Source: Chromobacterium alkanivorans
Lineage (GTDB): Bacteria > Pseudomonadota > Gammaproteobacteria > Burkholderiales > Chromobacteriaceae
DNA length: 64,000 bases
Assembly (NCBI RefSeq): GCF_016937655.1
Contig: NZ_JAFHKL010000011.1
Coordinates: 62,001-126,000, forward strand
Reading direction: 5' to 3'
The notes under the pieces are model-generated. The model did not search any database. It was given only the letters and a program-made list of their open reading frames with translations, and was not told where the DNA came from. How positions within the stretch are numbered: position 1 is the stretch's first letter; each line of letters begins with the position of its first letter. A program made the position numbers and the translations under genes. Shown here one piece after another: positions 1 through 8,207 of this stretch.

Positions 1-752
1 AGCAGCGCGCTGGCCGACATCTGTTCCGGCACCACCAGCAGCACCGACAGGATTTCCGGCTCGACGATGGATTTCCATGACAGCTCCGGGTAGTGGCGGC
101 TGACGGACTGATCCGCGCCCAGCGTGGTTTCGCGCACATTGATCAGCCGCCATTGCTGCTCGTCCTTGGAGAAGGAGCCGCGTTCGGCGTAACGGGTGCG
201 CACCAGGCGGAAATTGTCGTCGTAGGTGTAAATGCGCACGCCCAGCAGAGAAGTGTCCGGCAGCATTTCATGGACGTTGATGAAGTTCTGGTTGTCCTTG
301 ACCCAGATGCCGGAGCGGAATTCCTGCGCCACCATCGAGTGGGTGGCGGACAGCTTAAGGCTTTGCGCCTGCTGGCCGGTGCGCGGCGCCACCACCTCGC
401 CCAGCAGCACGGTGAGCAGGGCGAAGCCGAGGCCGAACTTCAAGAGCGTGGCGGCGATCTGCGGCAGCGTCACGCCGCTGGTGCGTATTACCGTGTATTC
501 GCTGCTGGTGGCCAGCTGGGTCATCGCCACCATGCCGCCGATCAAGACCGCCAGCGGCATCAGTTCATAGGCGTGGCCCGGCATCAGCAGCGCGACATAG
601 CCCAGCATCTTGCCCAGGGTGTAGCTGCCCTTGCCCAGATTGGGCACTTCGGCCAGCAGGTCGAAGAAGCCGTACAGGCCCAGCAGGGCCAGCAGGGTGA
701 ACAAGGTCGCCTGGCTCAGGGTGGCGACGATGTAGCGATGAATCAGTTTCAT
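1..752 (-). CDS. lptG: LPS export permease LptG (C-terminal part beyond window)
   Basis: Inner-membrane subunit of the LptB2FGC transporter that extracts lipopolysaccharide from the inner membrane and passes it to the periplasmic bridge. The visible 250 residues start MKLIHRYIVATL and show the family pattern: a first membrane helix at about 10-35, helices near 55-80 and 100-120, then a beta-rich periplasmic domain (WVKDNQNFINV region). The gene runs off the left edge, so roughly 100 C-terminal residues are missing compared with the usual 355-360. It begins 7 bp after lptF on the same strand, so the two are surely cotranscribed. The ATG at 752 is the only start that fits the lptF junction. Confidence 0.93.
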   Translation of the reverse strand, partial: MKLIHRYIVATLSQATLFTLLALLGLYGFFDLLAEVPNLGKGSYTLGKMLGYVALLMPGHAYELMPLAVLIGGMVAMTQLATSSEYTVIRTSGVTLPQIAATLLKFGLGFALLTVLLGEVVAPRTGQQAQSLKLSATHSMVAQEFRSGIWVKDNQNFINVHEMLPDTSLLGVRIYTYDDNFRLVRTRYAERGSFSKDEQQWRLINVRETTLGADQSVSRHYPELSWKSIVEPEILSVLLVVPEQMSASAL

Positions 753-759
753 GACGGGA

Positions 760-1860
760 TCAGGGTTTCCGGAACAACAGGGACAAGGCCTGGCCGATGG
801 GACGGGCCGGCCGGTTGCGGTAGCTCAACAGCGCCAGCGCCAGCGCCAGCATGGCCAGGTGCACCAGGAGCACCAGCCAGACGCCGGCCTTGCCCTGGGC
901 CACCCAGTTGCGGGCCACGGTCAGTCCGTTCTGATAAACGAAGAAAACCAGCAGGGACAGCAGCAGATTGTAGGTCTGGCCGCTGCGCGGGTTGAAATAG
1001 GACATCGGAATCGCCAGCAGCGCCAGGATCACGCAGCTGATCGGCATCGACAGCCGCCAGGCCAGCTCAGCGCGGTAGTCGGCCGAATCCTGGCTCAGCA
1101 GCTGGGCGGTGGGAATGGCCTGACGGTTGCCGGACGGGCCGGGCATCTGCTGGCTTTCGCCGATGCCGGCGGTGTAGCGCTGGAACTCCGCCACTTCGTA
1201 GCTGGCGCTGCCGGGCTCGCCGACGTAGCGCTGGCCGTGCTCCAGCACCACCACGCGCTCGCCGTCCGGGCGAGTGGTAATAAAACCGGATTTGGCGAAA
1301 ATGGTGGCCACTTTGCCGTCGGTGATTTCCTGCATGAAGATATTGGTGGCCGCGCCGTGCTCGCCGGAGTAGTTCTCGATGAAGTACACCTTGTTGGACG
1401 AGGCGGATTCCTTGAACACGCCGGGAGAGATCGCGGACACCTCTTCGCGGCGTTTGATCTGTTCGGCATAGTCCTGGCTGCGCTGGTCGGCCCATGGGCC
1501 GATGAACAGGGTGACGCCGGCGATCAGCACCGCCAGCGGAAGGGTGAAGCGCATCACCGGCCACACCCAATTGCTCAGCGACAGGCCGGAACTGAGCCAG
1601 ACCACCATCTCGTGATCGCGCCAAATGCGGGTCAACACCACCAAAATGGTGGCGAAAACCGTCAAAATCATCAATACCGGGAAAAAGCCCAGCGTAGTGA
1701 AGCCAAGCACCGCGGCAACGGCCTCGTTGGCCATTTGTCCTTCGGCCGCGCGGCCCAGCAGGTTGACTGCCTGAGTGGAAACGATAATCGCCAGGAGCAC
1801 GATGAAAACGCCTAATGCGCTCAAAGTCAGCTCGCGAGTCAGGCTTTTTTGAAAAACCAT
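760..1860 (-). CDS. lptF: LPS export permease LptF
   Basis: Partner of LptG in the LPS exporter. 366 residues, the normal family length, beginning MVFQKSLTRELTLSALGVF. Predicted helices lie near residues 12-35, 55-80 and 100-120, followed by a periplasmic beta-jellyroll and three C-terminal helices (about 270-360, ending in the basic RNRPARP segment). It is the first gene of lptF-lptG and is transcribed away from pepA, with about 200 bp between the two starts. That divergent lptFG/pepA layout is common in beta- and gammaproteobacteria. Confidence 0.95.
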   Translation of the reverse strand: MVFQKSLTRELTLSALGVFIVLLAIIVSTQAVNLLGRAAEGQMANEAVAAVLGFTTLGFFPVLMILTVFATILVVLTRIWRDHEMVVWLSSGLSLSNWVWPVMRFTLPLAVLIAGVTLFIGPWADQRSQDYAEQIKRREEVSAISPGVFKESASSNKVYFIENYSGEHGAATNIFMQEITDGKVATIFAKSGFITTRPDGERVVVLEHGQRYVGEPGSASYEVAEFQRYTAGIGESQQMPGPSGNRQAIPTAQLLSQDSADYRAELAWRLSMPISCVILALLAIPMSYFNPRSGQTYNLLLSLLVFFVYQNGLTVARNWVAQGKAGVWLVLLVHLAMLALALALLSYRNRPARPIGQALSLLFRKP

Positions 1861-1879
1861 TTATTCAGTGCCTTTTTGA

Positions 1880-1893
1880 CTTTTCATGAAAAG
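1880..1893. promoter_or_regulatory. perfect 14-bp palindrome upstream of lptF
   Basis: CTTTTCATGAAAAG is a perfect palindrome 20 bp upstream of the lptF ATG, in the divergent lptF/pepA promoter region. It is suitably placed for an operator, but I cannot assign a regulator. It could be chance in this AT-richer stretch. Confidence 0.3.
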
Positions 1894-2061
1894 CATTGTG
1901 ATAATTCCGGGGACCATCCAGAAACGTCAAAAACGGACGATTTCGGAATCAACAACAAAATCCGTCTTCACCGGAAGGCCGGGCCGTCAGGATTCTACCT
2001 GCGCATCGACGGCCGGTTAAGAGGTGGAGCTACAGACACTCGCTCTACACGGGAGTTCTCA

Positions 2062-3627
2062 ATGGAATTTAACATAAAAAGCGGCAGTCCGGAAAAGCAA
2101 CGGGTTGCTTGCGTTATCGTCGGCGTATACGAATCCCGCAAGCTGACCTTCGCCGCGGATTTGCTGGATCGCATCTCCAACGGCTTCATCAGCGACGTGC
2201 TGCGCCACGGCGACATGGAGGGGAAACTGGGCAGCACGCTGGTGCTGCATTCGGTGCCGCACACCCTGTGCGACCGGGTGATGCTGGTGGGCCTGGGCAA
2301 GGAGCGCGAATTCCGCGCCAAGGAATACCGCGAGGCGGTGCGCGCCTCGGTCAAAGCGCTGACCCAGACCTCCGCGGTGGAAGCGGTCAGCTACCTGAGC
2401 GAACTGACAGTCAAGAAGCACGACGTGGAGTGGATGATTGAACAGGCGGCGGTGGTGACGCTGGACGCCTTGTACCGCTTCGACCGCTTCAAGAGCAAGG
2501 TGGACGAATCGGTGCGCGAACCGCGCAAGCTGACGCTGGCGGTGCCGCGCCGCAGTGACCTCGCCGACGGCGAAAAAGGCCTGCAACGCGGCCTTGCCAT
2601 CGGCAGCGGCATGAAGCTGGCCAAGGACCTGGGCAATCTGCCGGGCAATGTCTGCACCCCCAGCTACCTGGGCGAAGAAGCGCGTCAGATGGCCGCGGCC
2701 TTCGGCGCCGACGCCGAAATCCTGGGCCCCAAGGAAATCGCCGAACTGGGCATGGGCTCCTTCCTGTCCGTGGCCAAGGGCAGCGTGGAAGAGGCGCGCC
2801 TGATCGTGCTGCGCCACCACGGTGCCAAGGACAAGGGCGATAAACCCATCGTCATGGTGGGCAAGGGCATCACCTTCGACTCCGGCGGCATCTCGCTGAA
2901 GCCGGGCGAGGGCATGGACGAGATGAAGTACGATATGTGCGGCGCGGCCACTGTGTTGGGCGCTTTCCGCGCCGCAGTGGAAATGAACCTGCCGCTGAAC
3001 CTGGTCGCCGTCGTGCCCACGTGCGAGAACATGCCCAACGGCAACGCGCTGAAGCCGGGCGACATCGTCACCTCCATGTCCGGCCAGACCATTGAAATCC
3101 TCAACACCGACGCCGAAGGCCGGCTGATTCTGTGCGACGCGCTGACCTACGCCGAACGCTTCGACCCGGCGACGGTGATCGACGTGGCCACGCTGACCGG
3201 CGCCTGCGTGATCGCGCTGGGCCATATCGCCACCGCGCTGTACAGCAATCAGGACAGCCTGGCGCGCGAACTGCTGGCCGCCGGCGAGGAAGTGGCCGAC
3301 CGCGCCTGGCACATGCCGCTGTGGGACGAGTACCAGGACATGCTGAAGAGCCCGTTCGCCGACATGGCCAATATCGGCGGCCGCCCGGGCGGCAGCATCA
3401 CCGCGGCCTGCTTCCTGTCGCGTTACGCCAAGGCTTATGATTGGGCGCATCTGGACATCGCCGGCACCGCCTGGAAGGGCGGCAAGGACAAGGGCGCCAC
3501 CGCGCGGCCGGTGCCGCTGCTGGTGCAGTTCCTGCAAGACCGCGCCGACATCGCGCTGGGCAATGTGGTGCGACGCGGCCGTCCGCGCCGCGAAACCCCT
3601 GAAACGGTGGATGATGAGCAGGATTGA
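2062..3627 (+). CDS. pepA: leucyl aminopeptidase PepA (M17 family)
   Basis: Cytosolic hexameric metallo-aminopeptidase releasing N-terminal residues, especially Leu, from peptides. In some bacteria it also acts as a DNA-binding protein in site-specific recombination. The M17 signature NTDAEGRL is at residues 348-355. Metal ligands are present in GKGITFDSGGISLKP and in YDMCGAA. The frame is open upstream, but I take the ATG at 2062 (MEFNIKSGSPEKQ): it has GGAG six bases before it and matches family N termini. At 521 residues it is slightly longer than E. coli PepA (503), through a basic/acidic C-terminal tail. The last 14 bp overlap holC. Confidence 0.95.
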   Translation: MEFNIKSGSPEKQRVACVIVGVYESRKLTFAADLLDRISNGFISDVLRHGDMEGKLGSTLVLHSVPHTLCDRVMLVGLGKEREFRAKEYREAVRASVKALTQTSAVEAVSYLSELTVKKHDVEWMIEQAAVVTLDALYRFDRFKSKVDESVREPRKLTLAVPRRSDLADGEKGLQRGLAIGSGMKLAKDLGNLPGNVCTPSYLGEEARQMAAAFGADAEILGPKEIAELGMGSFLSVAKGSVEEARLIVLRHHGAKDKGDKPIVMVGKGITFDSGGISLKPGEGMDEMKYDMCGAATVLGAFRAAVEMNLPLNLVAVVPTCENMPNGNALKPGDIVTSMSGQTIEILNTDAEGRLILCDALTYAERFDPATVIDVATLTGACVIALGHIATALYSNQDSLARELLAAGEEVADRAWHMPLWDEYQDMLKSPFADMANIGGRPGGSITAACFLSRYAKAYDWAHLDIAGTAWKGGKDKGATARPVPLLVQFLQDRADIALGNVVRRGRPRRETPETVDDEQD

Positions 3628-4036
3628 TTTTTACACCAAAGTGGCCGACCCGCAGGGCTTCGCCTGCCTGCTGGCGGCCACGGTGATGCGCAAGGGGGAG
3701 CGGCTGCTGATCTGGTTCGACAGCGAGCAGCAGCTCGACACCTTCAGCCGGCAGCTGTGGAGCTTCGGCGATACCCGCTTCGTGCCGCACTGCAGGTTGG
3801 GTGCCGACGAGGCGGCGGACACGCCGATCTGGCTGACCGCCCGCCTGCCGGACGCGCTGGAGCACCCGGTATTGTTGAACCTGGGTTCGAATTTGCCGGA
3901 GCGGATGGAGCGCTTTGATCGTATTCTGGAAATAGTCGGACGCGACGAAGCGTCGCTGGAGACGGCGCGCCTGCGGTTCAAGGCGTATCGCGAGCGCGGT
4001 TATGCAATCGAACATCACGACATGAGCAATAAGTGA
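3614..4036 (+). CDS. holC: DNA polymerase III chi subunit
   Basis: Chi subunit of the clamp-loader complex. It binds single-stranded DNA-binding protein and helps hold the polymerase at the fork. 140 residues with typical chi features: N-terminal MSRIDFYTKVADP, then an alternating alpha/beta fold with KGERLLIWFDSEQQLDTF and a late NLGSNLP turn. pepA-holC adjacency is the usual context. The start overlaps the end of pepA by 14 bp. An ATG one codon upstream (3611) is equally possible. Confidence 0.92.
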   Translation: MSRIDFYTKVADPQGFACLLAATVMRKGERLLIWFDSEQQLDTFSRQLWSFGDTRFVPHCRLGADEAADTPIWLTARLPDALEHPVLLNLGSNLPERMERFDRILEIVGRDEASLETARLRFKAYRERGYAIEHHDMSNK

Positions 4037-4038
4037 CC

Positions 4039-6864
4039 ATGAGCGAGCCGTCAAAGCCCAAAGAGCCTGACTGGTCCGGCCTCAACCTGCCGGTGTTGAC
4101 CGAGGTGGTGGATGAGTCGCAGGTGCCCACCTTGGGCGACGAAGTCATCGACATCCCTGATTTTGATTTCTCCAGCGAACTGGACGCGCTGGCCGACCAG
4201 CTGGGCGAGCCGCCGCAGGAGTTGCCCGCCGAGCTGGAAATTCCCGAACTAAGCCTGGAAGAGCTGATCGCCGCTCCGGCTCCCGGCGAAGAGCCCCTGC
4301 TGGACCTGGCTTCGCTGCCGTCTTTGGACCTGGACGACATTCCCGCCTCCGAACTGGGCGTCGAGCAAGTGCTGCCGGGCTGGAATCCCGCCGCGGCCTT
4401 GCCGGAAGCGGCGCCGGCGGCGGAGGCCGCCGATTTCGAATTTTCGCTGATGCCGGCCGGCGAGGAGTCGCCGGCCGAGGCCTTGGCCGCCGAGCCCGCG
4501 CTGATCGCGGAGGAGGCGCCCGCGGCGAGTGCTGCGCCCGTCGCCGAGCCGCCGCTGGCCGAGACTTTGCCGGAAACGGACGCCGCGTTTGCGGCCGCGG
4601 AGCCGGAGCCCGCGGGCGCCGAGCTTCCGGACGTCCAAGCCGTCGAGTCGCCCGTGTCCGATGCCGGCGCGCTCGAGGCCCTTGCCGCAACGCCCGCGCC
4701 GACGCCTTTCACTTCCATTTCCTTGGATAGCCTGCCCACTGGCGTGCTGGGCGGCGGAGTGGGGCCGGAAACCCAGGTGGACAGCTTGTTGCCCAACTGG
4801 CCGGAAAGCGCGGCGCTTGAGCCCGCGCCGGCTTTGGGCGAGAGCGTTGCCGAACCGTTCCTCGCGGAGCCGGAAGCGGACGAGTTGGCCGCGCTGACGC
4901 CGGACCCCGCGCCGGTGCTTGCCGAGCCTGTCGCGTCGGAGCTGGCCGCGGCCCCCGAACAGCCGTTGTTGGCCGAAATCAACCAAGCATTGGCGGATTT
5001 GCAGGCGGAGCCGGCCTTGACGCCGGCCGAAGCGGCCGAACCGGCAGTGCCCTTGCTGGACGCCGAGTTTGATATTCCGGCAGAGGCCGAAGATGTCGCT
5101 GCGCCAGTGCTGGACGAGGCGCTGGAGCTGGAGGCTGTAGAGCCGGACGCGCCGCTGATGGACGCCGCGTTTGCGGAGCCGGCGGAGGGTGAAGCTGTAG
5201 CCGAGCCGGTGCCGGATGAGGCGCTGGAGTCGCAGGTTGTCGTGCCGGAAATGCCCTTGTTGGACACCGAGCTGGATGTTCCGGCAGAGGCCGAAGCTGT
5301 CGCAGCGCCAGCGCTGGGCGAGGCGCCGGAGCTACACGTTGCCGAACCGGAAGCGCCGCTGATGGAAGCTGCGTTTGCGGAGCCGGCGGAGGTCGAAGCT
5401 GTAGCCGAGTCGTTGCTGGACGAGGCGTCGGGGCTGGAGGCTGTCGAGCTGGAAGCACCTCTGATGGAGGCCGCGTTTGCGGAGCCGGCGGGGGTTGAAG
5501 CTGTGGCCGAGCCGCTGCTGGACGAGGCGCTGGAGCCGCAGGCTGTCGAGCCGGAAGAATCGCTGATGGAAGCCGCGTTTGCGGAACCGGCGGCGGTTGA
5601 AGCTGTGGCCGAGTCGTTGCTGGACGAGGCGTCGGAGCTGGAGGCTGTCGAGCCGGAAGAGTCGTTGATGGAGGCAGTGTTTGCGGAGCCGGTGGCGGTC
5701 GAAGCAGCGGCCGCGCCGGTGCTGGACGAGGTGCTCGAGCCGCAGGGCTCCGAGCTGGAAATGCCCTCGCTGGATGTCGAGTTTGCGGAGCCGGTGGAGG
5801 CCGAGGTTGTGGCCGAGCCGGTGCTGGACGATGTGCCGGAGCCGGAGGCGGTCGAGCCGGAAGAGTCGCTGATGGAGGCCGCGTTTGCGGAGCCGGCGGG
5901 GGTTGAAGCTGTGGCCGAGCCGGTGCCGGATGAGGTGCTGGAGCCGCAGGCTATTGAGCCGGAAGAATCGCTGATGGACGCCGCGTTTGCGGAACCGGCG
6001 GCGGGTGAAGCTGTGGCCGAGCCGGTGCTGGACGAGGTGCTGGAGCCGCAGGCTGTCGAGCCGGAAGAATCGCTGATGGACGCCGCGTTTGCGGAGCCGG
6101 CGGTGGTTGAAGCTGTGGTCGAGCCAGCGCTGGACGAGGTGCTCGAGCCGCAGGCCTCCGAGCTGGAAATGCCCTCGCTGGATGTCGAGTTTGCGGAGCC
6201 GGCGGCGGTCGAAGTTGCGGACGAGCCGGTGCTGGACGATGCGCCGGAGCTGGAGGCTGTCGAGCCGGACGCGCCGCAGATGGACGCCGCGTTTGCGGAA
6301 CCGGCGGAGGTCGAAGCTGCCGCCGCGCCGGCCCTGGCCGAGAGCGATATTCCCGAGCTGACGGAGCTTGAGTCCGCGCCCGAGGCGAGCGGAATCGGCG
6401 CCGCGGAGTTGGCGCTTGGAGCGGGGGCCTTGGCCGCGGCGGGAGTGGCGCTGGCCGCCGGAACCGAGCCGACGGCGGGCGAGGGCGAACAGGAGCCCGC
6501 ACCCGAGGCGCCGGCGGCGCGAGGCGTGGAAGTCTTGAAGGTGTCCGAGGTGGCTTCCGCCGCGGCCGCGGCCGCGATGATGGCGCCTCAGGCGGTCAAT
6601 GCGCCGCCGGGCACGGTGGCGGTGATAGACGAACAGGCTTTGCTGCAGTCCATGTACGAGAAAATGCTGCCGCGGATGAAGGTGGAGCTGTCGCTGTGGT
6701 TGCAGGACGCTTTGGAGTTGCAGGCCAAGCAGATGTTGTCCGGCGTGATGCACCAGCTCAAGGAGGACTACGAGATGCTGTTCGGCGAAGCCTTGAAAGA
6801 GAGTCTGCGCCAGACCATCAACTCTTTGGGCAAGATTGAAAAGGATGGGAAGCGCGATGAGTGA
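4039..6864 (+). CDS. large Ala/Glu/Pro-rich tandem-repeat protein, unknown function
   Basis: 941 residues of extremely biased composition (Ala, Glu, Pro, Val, Leu; almost no basic residues until the end). The N-terminal 45 residues (KPKEPDWSGLNLPVLTEVV) are ordinary and resemble the short Glu/Asp-rich proteins often found after holC in this group. Residues 338-779 are 13 tandem 34-residue repeats. An Ala/Gly-rich hydrophobic patch follows at about 788-810. Residues from about 856 to the end form an amphipathic, probably coiled-coil helix (QSMYEKMLPRMKVELSLWLQ ... GEALKESLRQTINSLGK). No signal peptide is seen. It starts 3 bp after the holC stop and overlaps the next gene by 8 bp, so it is cotranscribed. 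A GTG at 4033 is an alternative start. The acidic repeats may act as a spacer or chaperone-like tail; that is a guess. Confidence 0.85.
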   Translation: MSEPSKPKEPDWSGLNLPVLTEVVDESQVPTLGDEVIDIPDFDFSSELDALADQLGEPPQELPAELEIPELSLEELIAAPAPGEEPLLDLASLPSLDLDDIPASELGVEQVLPGWNPAAALPEAAPAAEAADFEFSLMPAGEESPAEALAAEPALIAEEAPAASAAPVAEPPLAETLPETDAAFAAAEPEPAGAELPDVQAVESPVSDAGALEALAATPAPTPFTSISLDSLPTGVLGGGVGPETQVDSLLPNWPESAALEPAPALGESVAEPFLAEPEADELAALTPDPAPVLAEPVASELAAAPEQPLLAEINQALADLQAEPALTPAEAAEPAVPLLDAEFDIPAEAEDVAAPVLDEALELEAVEPDAPLMDAAFAEPAEGEAVAEPVPDEALESQVVVPEMPLLDTELDVPAEAEAVAAPALGEAPELHVAEPEAPLMEAAFAEPAEVEAVAESLLDEASGLEAVELEAPLMEAAFAEPAGVEAVAEPLLDEALEPQAVEPEESLMEAAFAEPAAVEAVAESLLDEASELEAVEPEESLMEAVFAEPVAVEAAAAPVLDEVLEPQGSELEMPSLDVEFAEPVEAEVVAEPVLDDVPEPEAVEPEESLMEAAFAEPAGVEAVAEPVPDEVLEPQAIEPEESLMDAAFAEPAAGEAVAEPVLDEVLEPQAVEPEESLMDAAFAEPAVVEAVVEPALDEVLEPQASELEMPSLDVEFAEPAAVEVADEPVLDDAPELEAVEPDAPQMDAAFAEPAEVEAAAAPALAESDIPELTELESAPEASGIGAAELALGAGALAAAGVALAAGTEPTAGEGEQEPAPEAPAARGVEVLKVSEVASAAAAAAMMAPQAVNAPPGTVAVIDEQALLQSMYEKMLPRMKVELSLWLQDALELQAKQMLSGVMHQLKEDYEMLFGEALKESLRQTINSLGKIEKDGKRDE
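5050..6375 (+). repeat. 13 tandem 102-bp units inside a coding region
   Basis: In-frame repeat with an exact 102-bp (34-codon) period and no insertions or deletions: unit 1 starts at 5050 and unit 13 at 6274, which is 12 x 102 bases. The core peptide is PLMEAAFAEPAEVEAVAEP followed by a variable LDEALEPQAVEPEE-like half. Two subtypes are interspersed: one begins SLMEAAFAEP, the other PSLDVEFAEP (units 8 and 12, each preceded by a unit ending ELEM). This pattern suggests duplication of multi-unit blocks. The last unit is degenerate. Confidence 0.92.
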
Positions 6865-7417
6865 TCGATTGTCGCATATCGTCACCCGCACCGGCGACGA
6901 CGGCAGCACCGGTCTGGGCGACGGCAGCCGGGTGGGCAAGGACAGCTTGCGCATCCACGCGCTAGGCGAGGTGGACGAGCTGAACTCGGTGCTGGGGGTG
7001 TTGCTGGCGGAAACGCTGCCGGACGAGGCGAGGACCTGGCTGTCCGAAGCGCAGCACGATCTGTTCGACCTGGGGTCGGAGCTGGCGGTGCCCGGCTACA
7101 GCGCCTTGGGCGCCGGCCACGTGCAGGCGCTGGAGGCCGTGGTGGCCTTCCTCAACGAGGATTTGCCGCCGCTGAAGGAGTTCATCCTGCCCGGCGGCTG
7201 CCGGGCGGCCGCGCTGTCGCATCAGGCGCGTTCGGTATGCCGCCGCGCCGAACGCGCGGTGGTGGCGCTGGCGCAGCAGGAGGCGGTGTCCGACGCCGCG
7301 CGCCGCTATCTGAACCGCTTGTCCGATTTGCTGTTCGTGCTGTCGCGCTATCTGAACCGCCAGCTTGGCGAGCCGGACGTGTTGTGGCGGCCGGGGCGCA
7401 AAACCGGCGAGGCCTGA
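6857..7417 (+). CDS. PduO-type cob(I)alamin adenosyltransferase
   Basis: Transfers adenosyl from ATP to reduced cobalamin to make coenzyme B12. 186 residues with the PduO-family phosphate-binding N terminus TRTGDDGSTGLGDGSR (about residues 9-24) and the helical-bundle motif ARSVCRRAERAVVAL carrying the conserved arginines. RYLNRLSDLLFVLSRYLNR is the usual C-terminal helix. The ATG at 6857 gives MSDRLSHIVTRTG and overlaps the end of the repeat protein by 8 bp. It is the last gene before a strong terminator, so it closes the pepA-holC-repeat-protein transcript. Confidence 0.93.
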   Translation: MSDRLSHIVTRTGDDGSTGLGDGSRVGKDSLRIHALGEVDELNSVLGVLLAETLPDEARTWLSEAQHDLFDLGSELAVPGYSALGAGHVQALEAVVAFLNEDLPPLKEFILPGGCRAAALSHQARSVCRRAERAVVALAQQEAVSDAARRYLNRLSDLLFVLSRYLNRQLGEPDVLWRPGRKTGEA

Positions 7418-7432
7418 GCGTGGCGTAGGGAC

Positions 7433-7469
7433 AAAAAAAACGGCAATCCGCGAGGGTTGCCGTTTTTTT
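7433..7469. terminator. bidirectional intrinsic terminator
   Basis: An A-tract followed by the stem CGGCAA / TTGCCG and a seven-T run. The A and T runs extend the stem, so it works in both directions. It ends the adenosyltransferase transcript on the plus strand and the Gln-rich gene on the minus strand. Confidence 0.9.
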
Positions 7470-7484
7470 GGGACGAGCGCGTCG

Positions 7485-8084
7485 TCAGGCCACTTCCGAG
7501 ACCCGCGGCCGGTAGGTGCTGTTCTGCAGCAGGGACTGGGTGGTCTGGTACTGAGTGACCGCCAGTTGGCCGCTGGCGTTCTGCTGTTGCGAACGGGCCA
7601 CCGCGTTGTTGTTGGTCTGGCTGGTTTGCTGTTCCGTCTGATTGTTGGCGGCTTGCTGCTCATTGGCCGCCGGCACCGTGTTCGGGCGCGGAGGCGTCGC
7701 CGGCGGGGCGCTGGCGGCGCGATTGGCGCTGGCCGCTTCCGCCGCGCGCTGCTGCGCCCGCGGGGTGTCGTTGGCCGCGGCGGCGGGAGCGGCGGTGCTG
7801 GCCAGGTTGGCGGTTTGCGCTTGTTCCTGGCTGACCCGCTGCTGCTCGCTATTGCGGGTTTGCGCGGCGTTGGCCTGTGCGGAGTTCAGCTGGCGTTGCA
7901 GCTGCTGCTCGACGCGGGCGGTGTCGGGGTTTTGCCGGACCGCGGTCTGGCTGACGTTTTGCTGTGAAACCGCCGGCGTGGCGGACCGCGGTTCTTCCAG
8001 CGTCTTTTGCTCAGGCCGCGTGTTCTGCAGCGATTGCAATTGCTGCAGAGAGTTGAGGCTGCCTATGCTGCCGGTGCTTGCCAT
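7485..8084 (-). CDS. Gln/Ala/Asn-rich low-complexity protein, unknown function
   Basis: 199 residues, unusually rich in Gln, Ala, Asn, Ser and Thr, with few hydrophobic residues, no signal peptide and no membrane segment. The N terminus MASTGSIGSLNSLQQLQSLQ and the C terminus LAVTQYQTTQSLLQNSTYRP resemble small flagellar-, secretion- or structure-associated Gln-rich proteins, but I recognise no family. GGAG lies eight bases before the ATG, and the gene ends just before a shared terminator, so it looks real. It is separated from the upstream tetR-like gene by 123 bp and is probably a separate unit. Confidence 0.75.
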   Translation of the reverse strand: MASTGSIGSLNSLQQLQSLQNTRPEQKTLEEPRSATPAVSQQNVSQTAVRQNPDTARVEQQLQRQLNSAQANAAQTRNSEQQRVSQEQAQTANLASTAAPAAAANDTPRAQQRAAEAASANRAASAPPATPPRPNTVPAANEQQAANNQTEQQTSQTNNNAVARSQQQNASGQLAVTQYQTTQSLLQNSTYRPRVSEVA

Positions 8085-8207
8085 ATCGCTCTCTCCAAAC
8101 CGTGGATGCCGTTGCCGTCGCGCAGGACGGTATAGAGCCCAGTTGCCCTATATCGCTGATTCTAGAATCTTTTTTGCCGGATTGCCGAATTTTTTCCAGT
8201 CTAAAGG

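Noticed and set aside
5050-6375. Regular repeats resembling a CRISPR array.
   Set aside because: The units are head-to-tail at 102 bp, coding in one frame, with no unique spacers and no cas genes.
5332-6954. A 540-codon antisense frame across the repeat array.
   Set aside because: It mirrors the codon bias of the tandem repeat; the resulting Arg/Leu/His-rich repeat has no start signals.
7431-7470. Poly-A and poly-T runs as a phase-variable tract.
   Set aside because: They are the arms of a terminator outside coding sequence, so slippage would not switch a gene.
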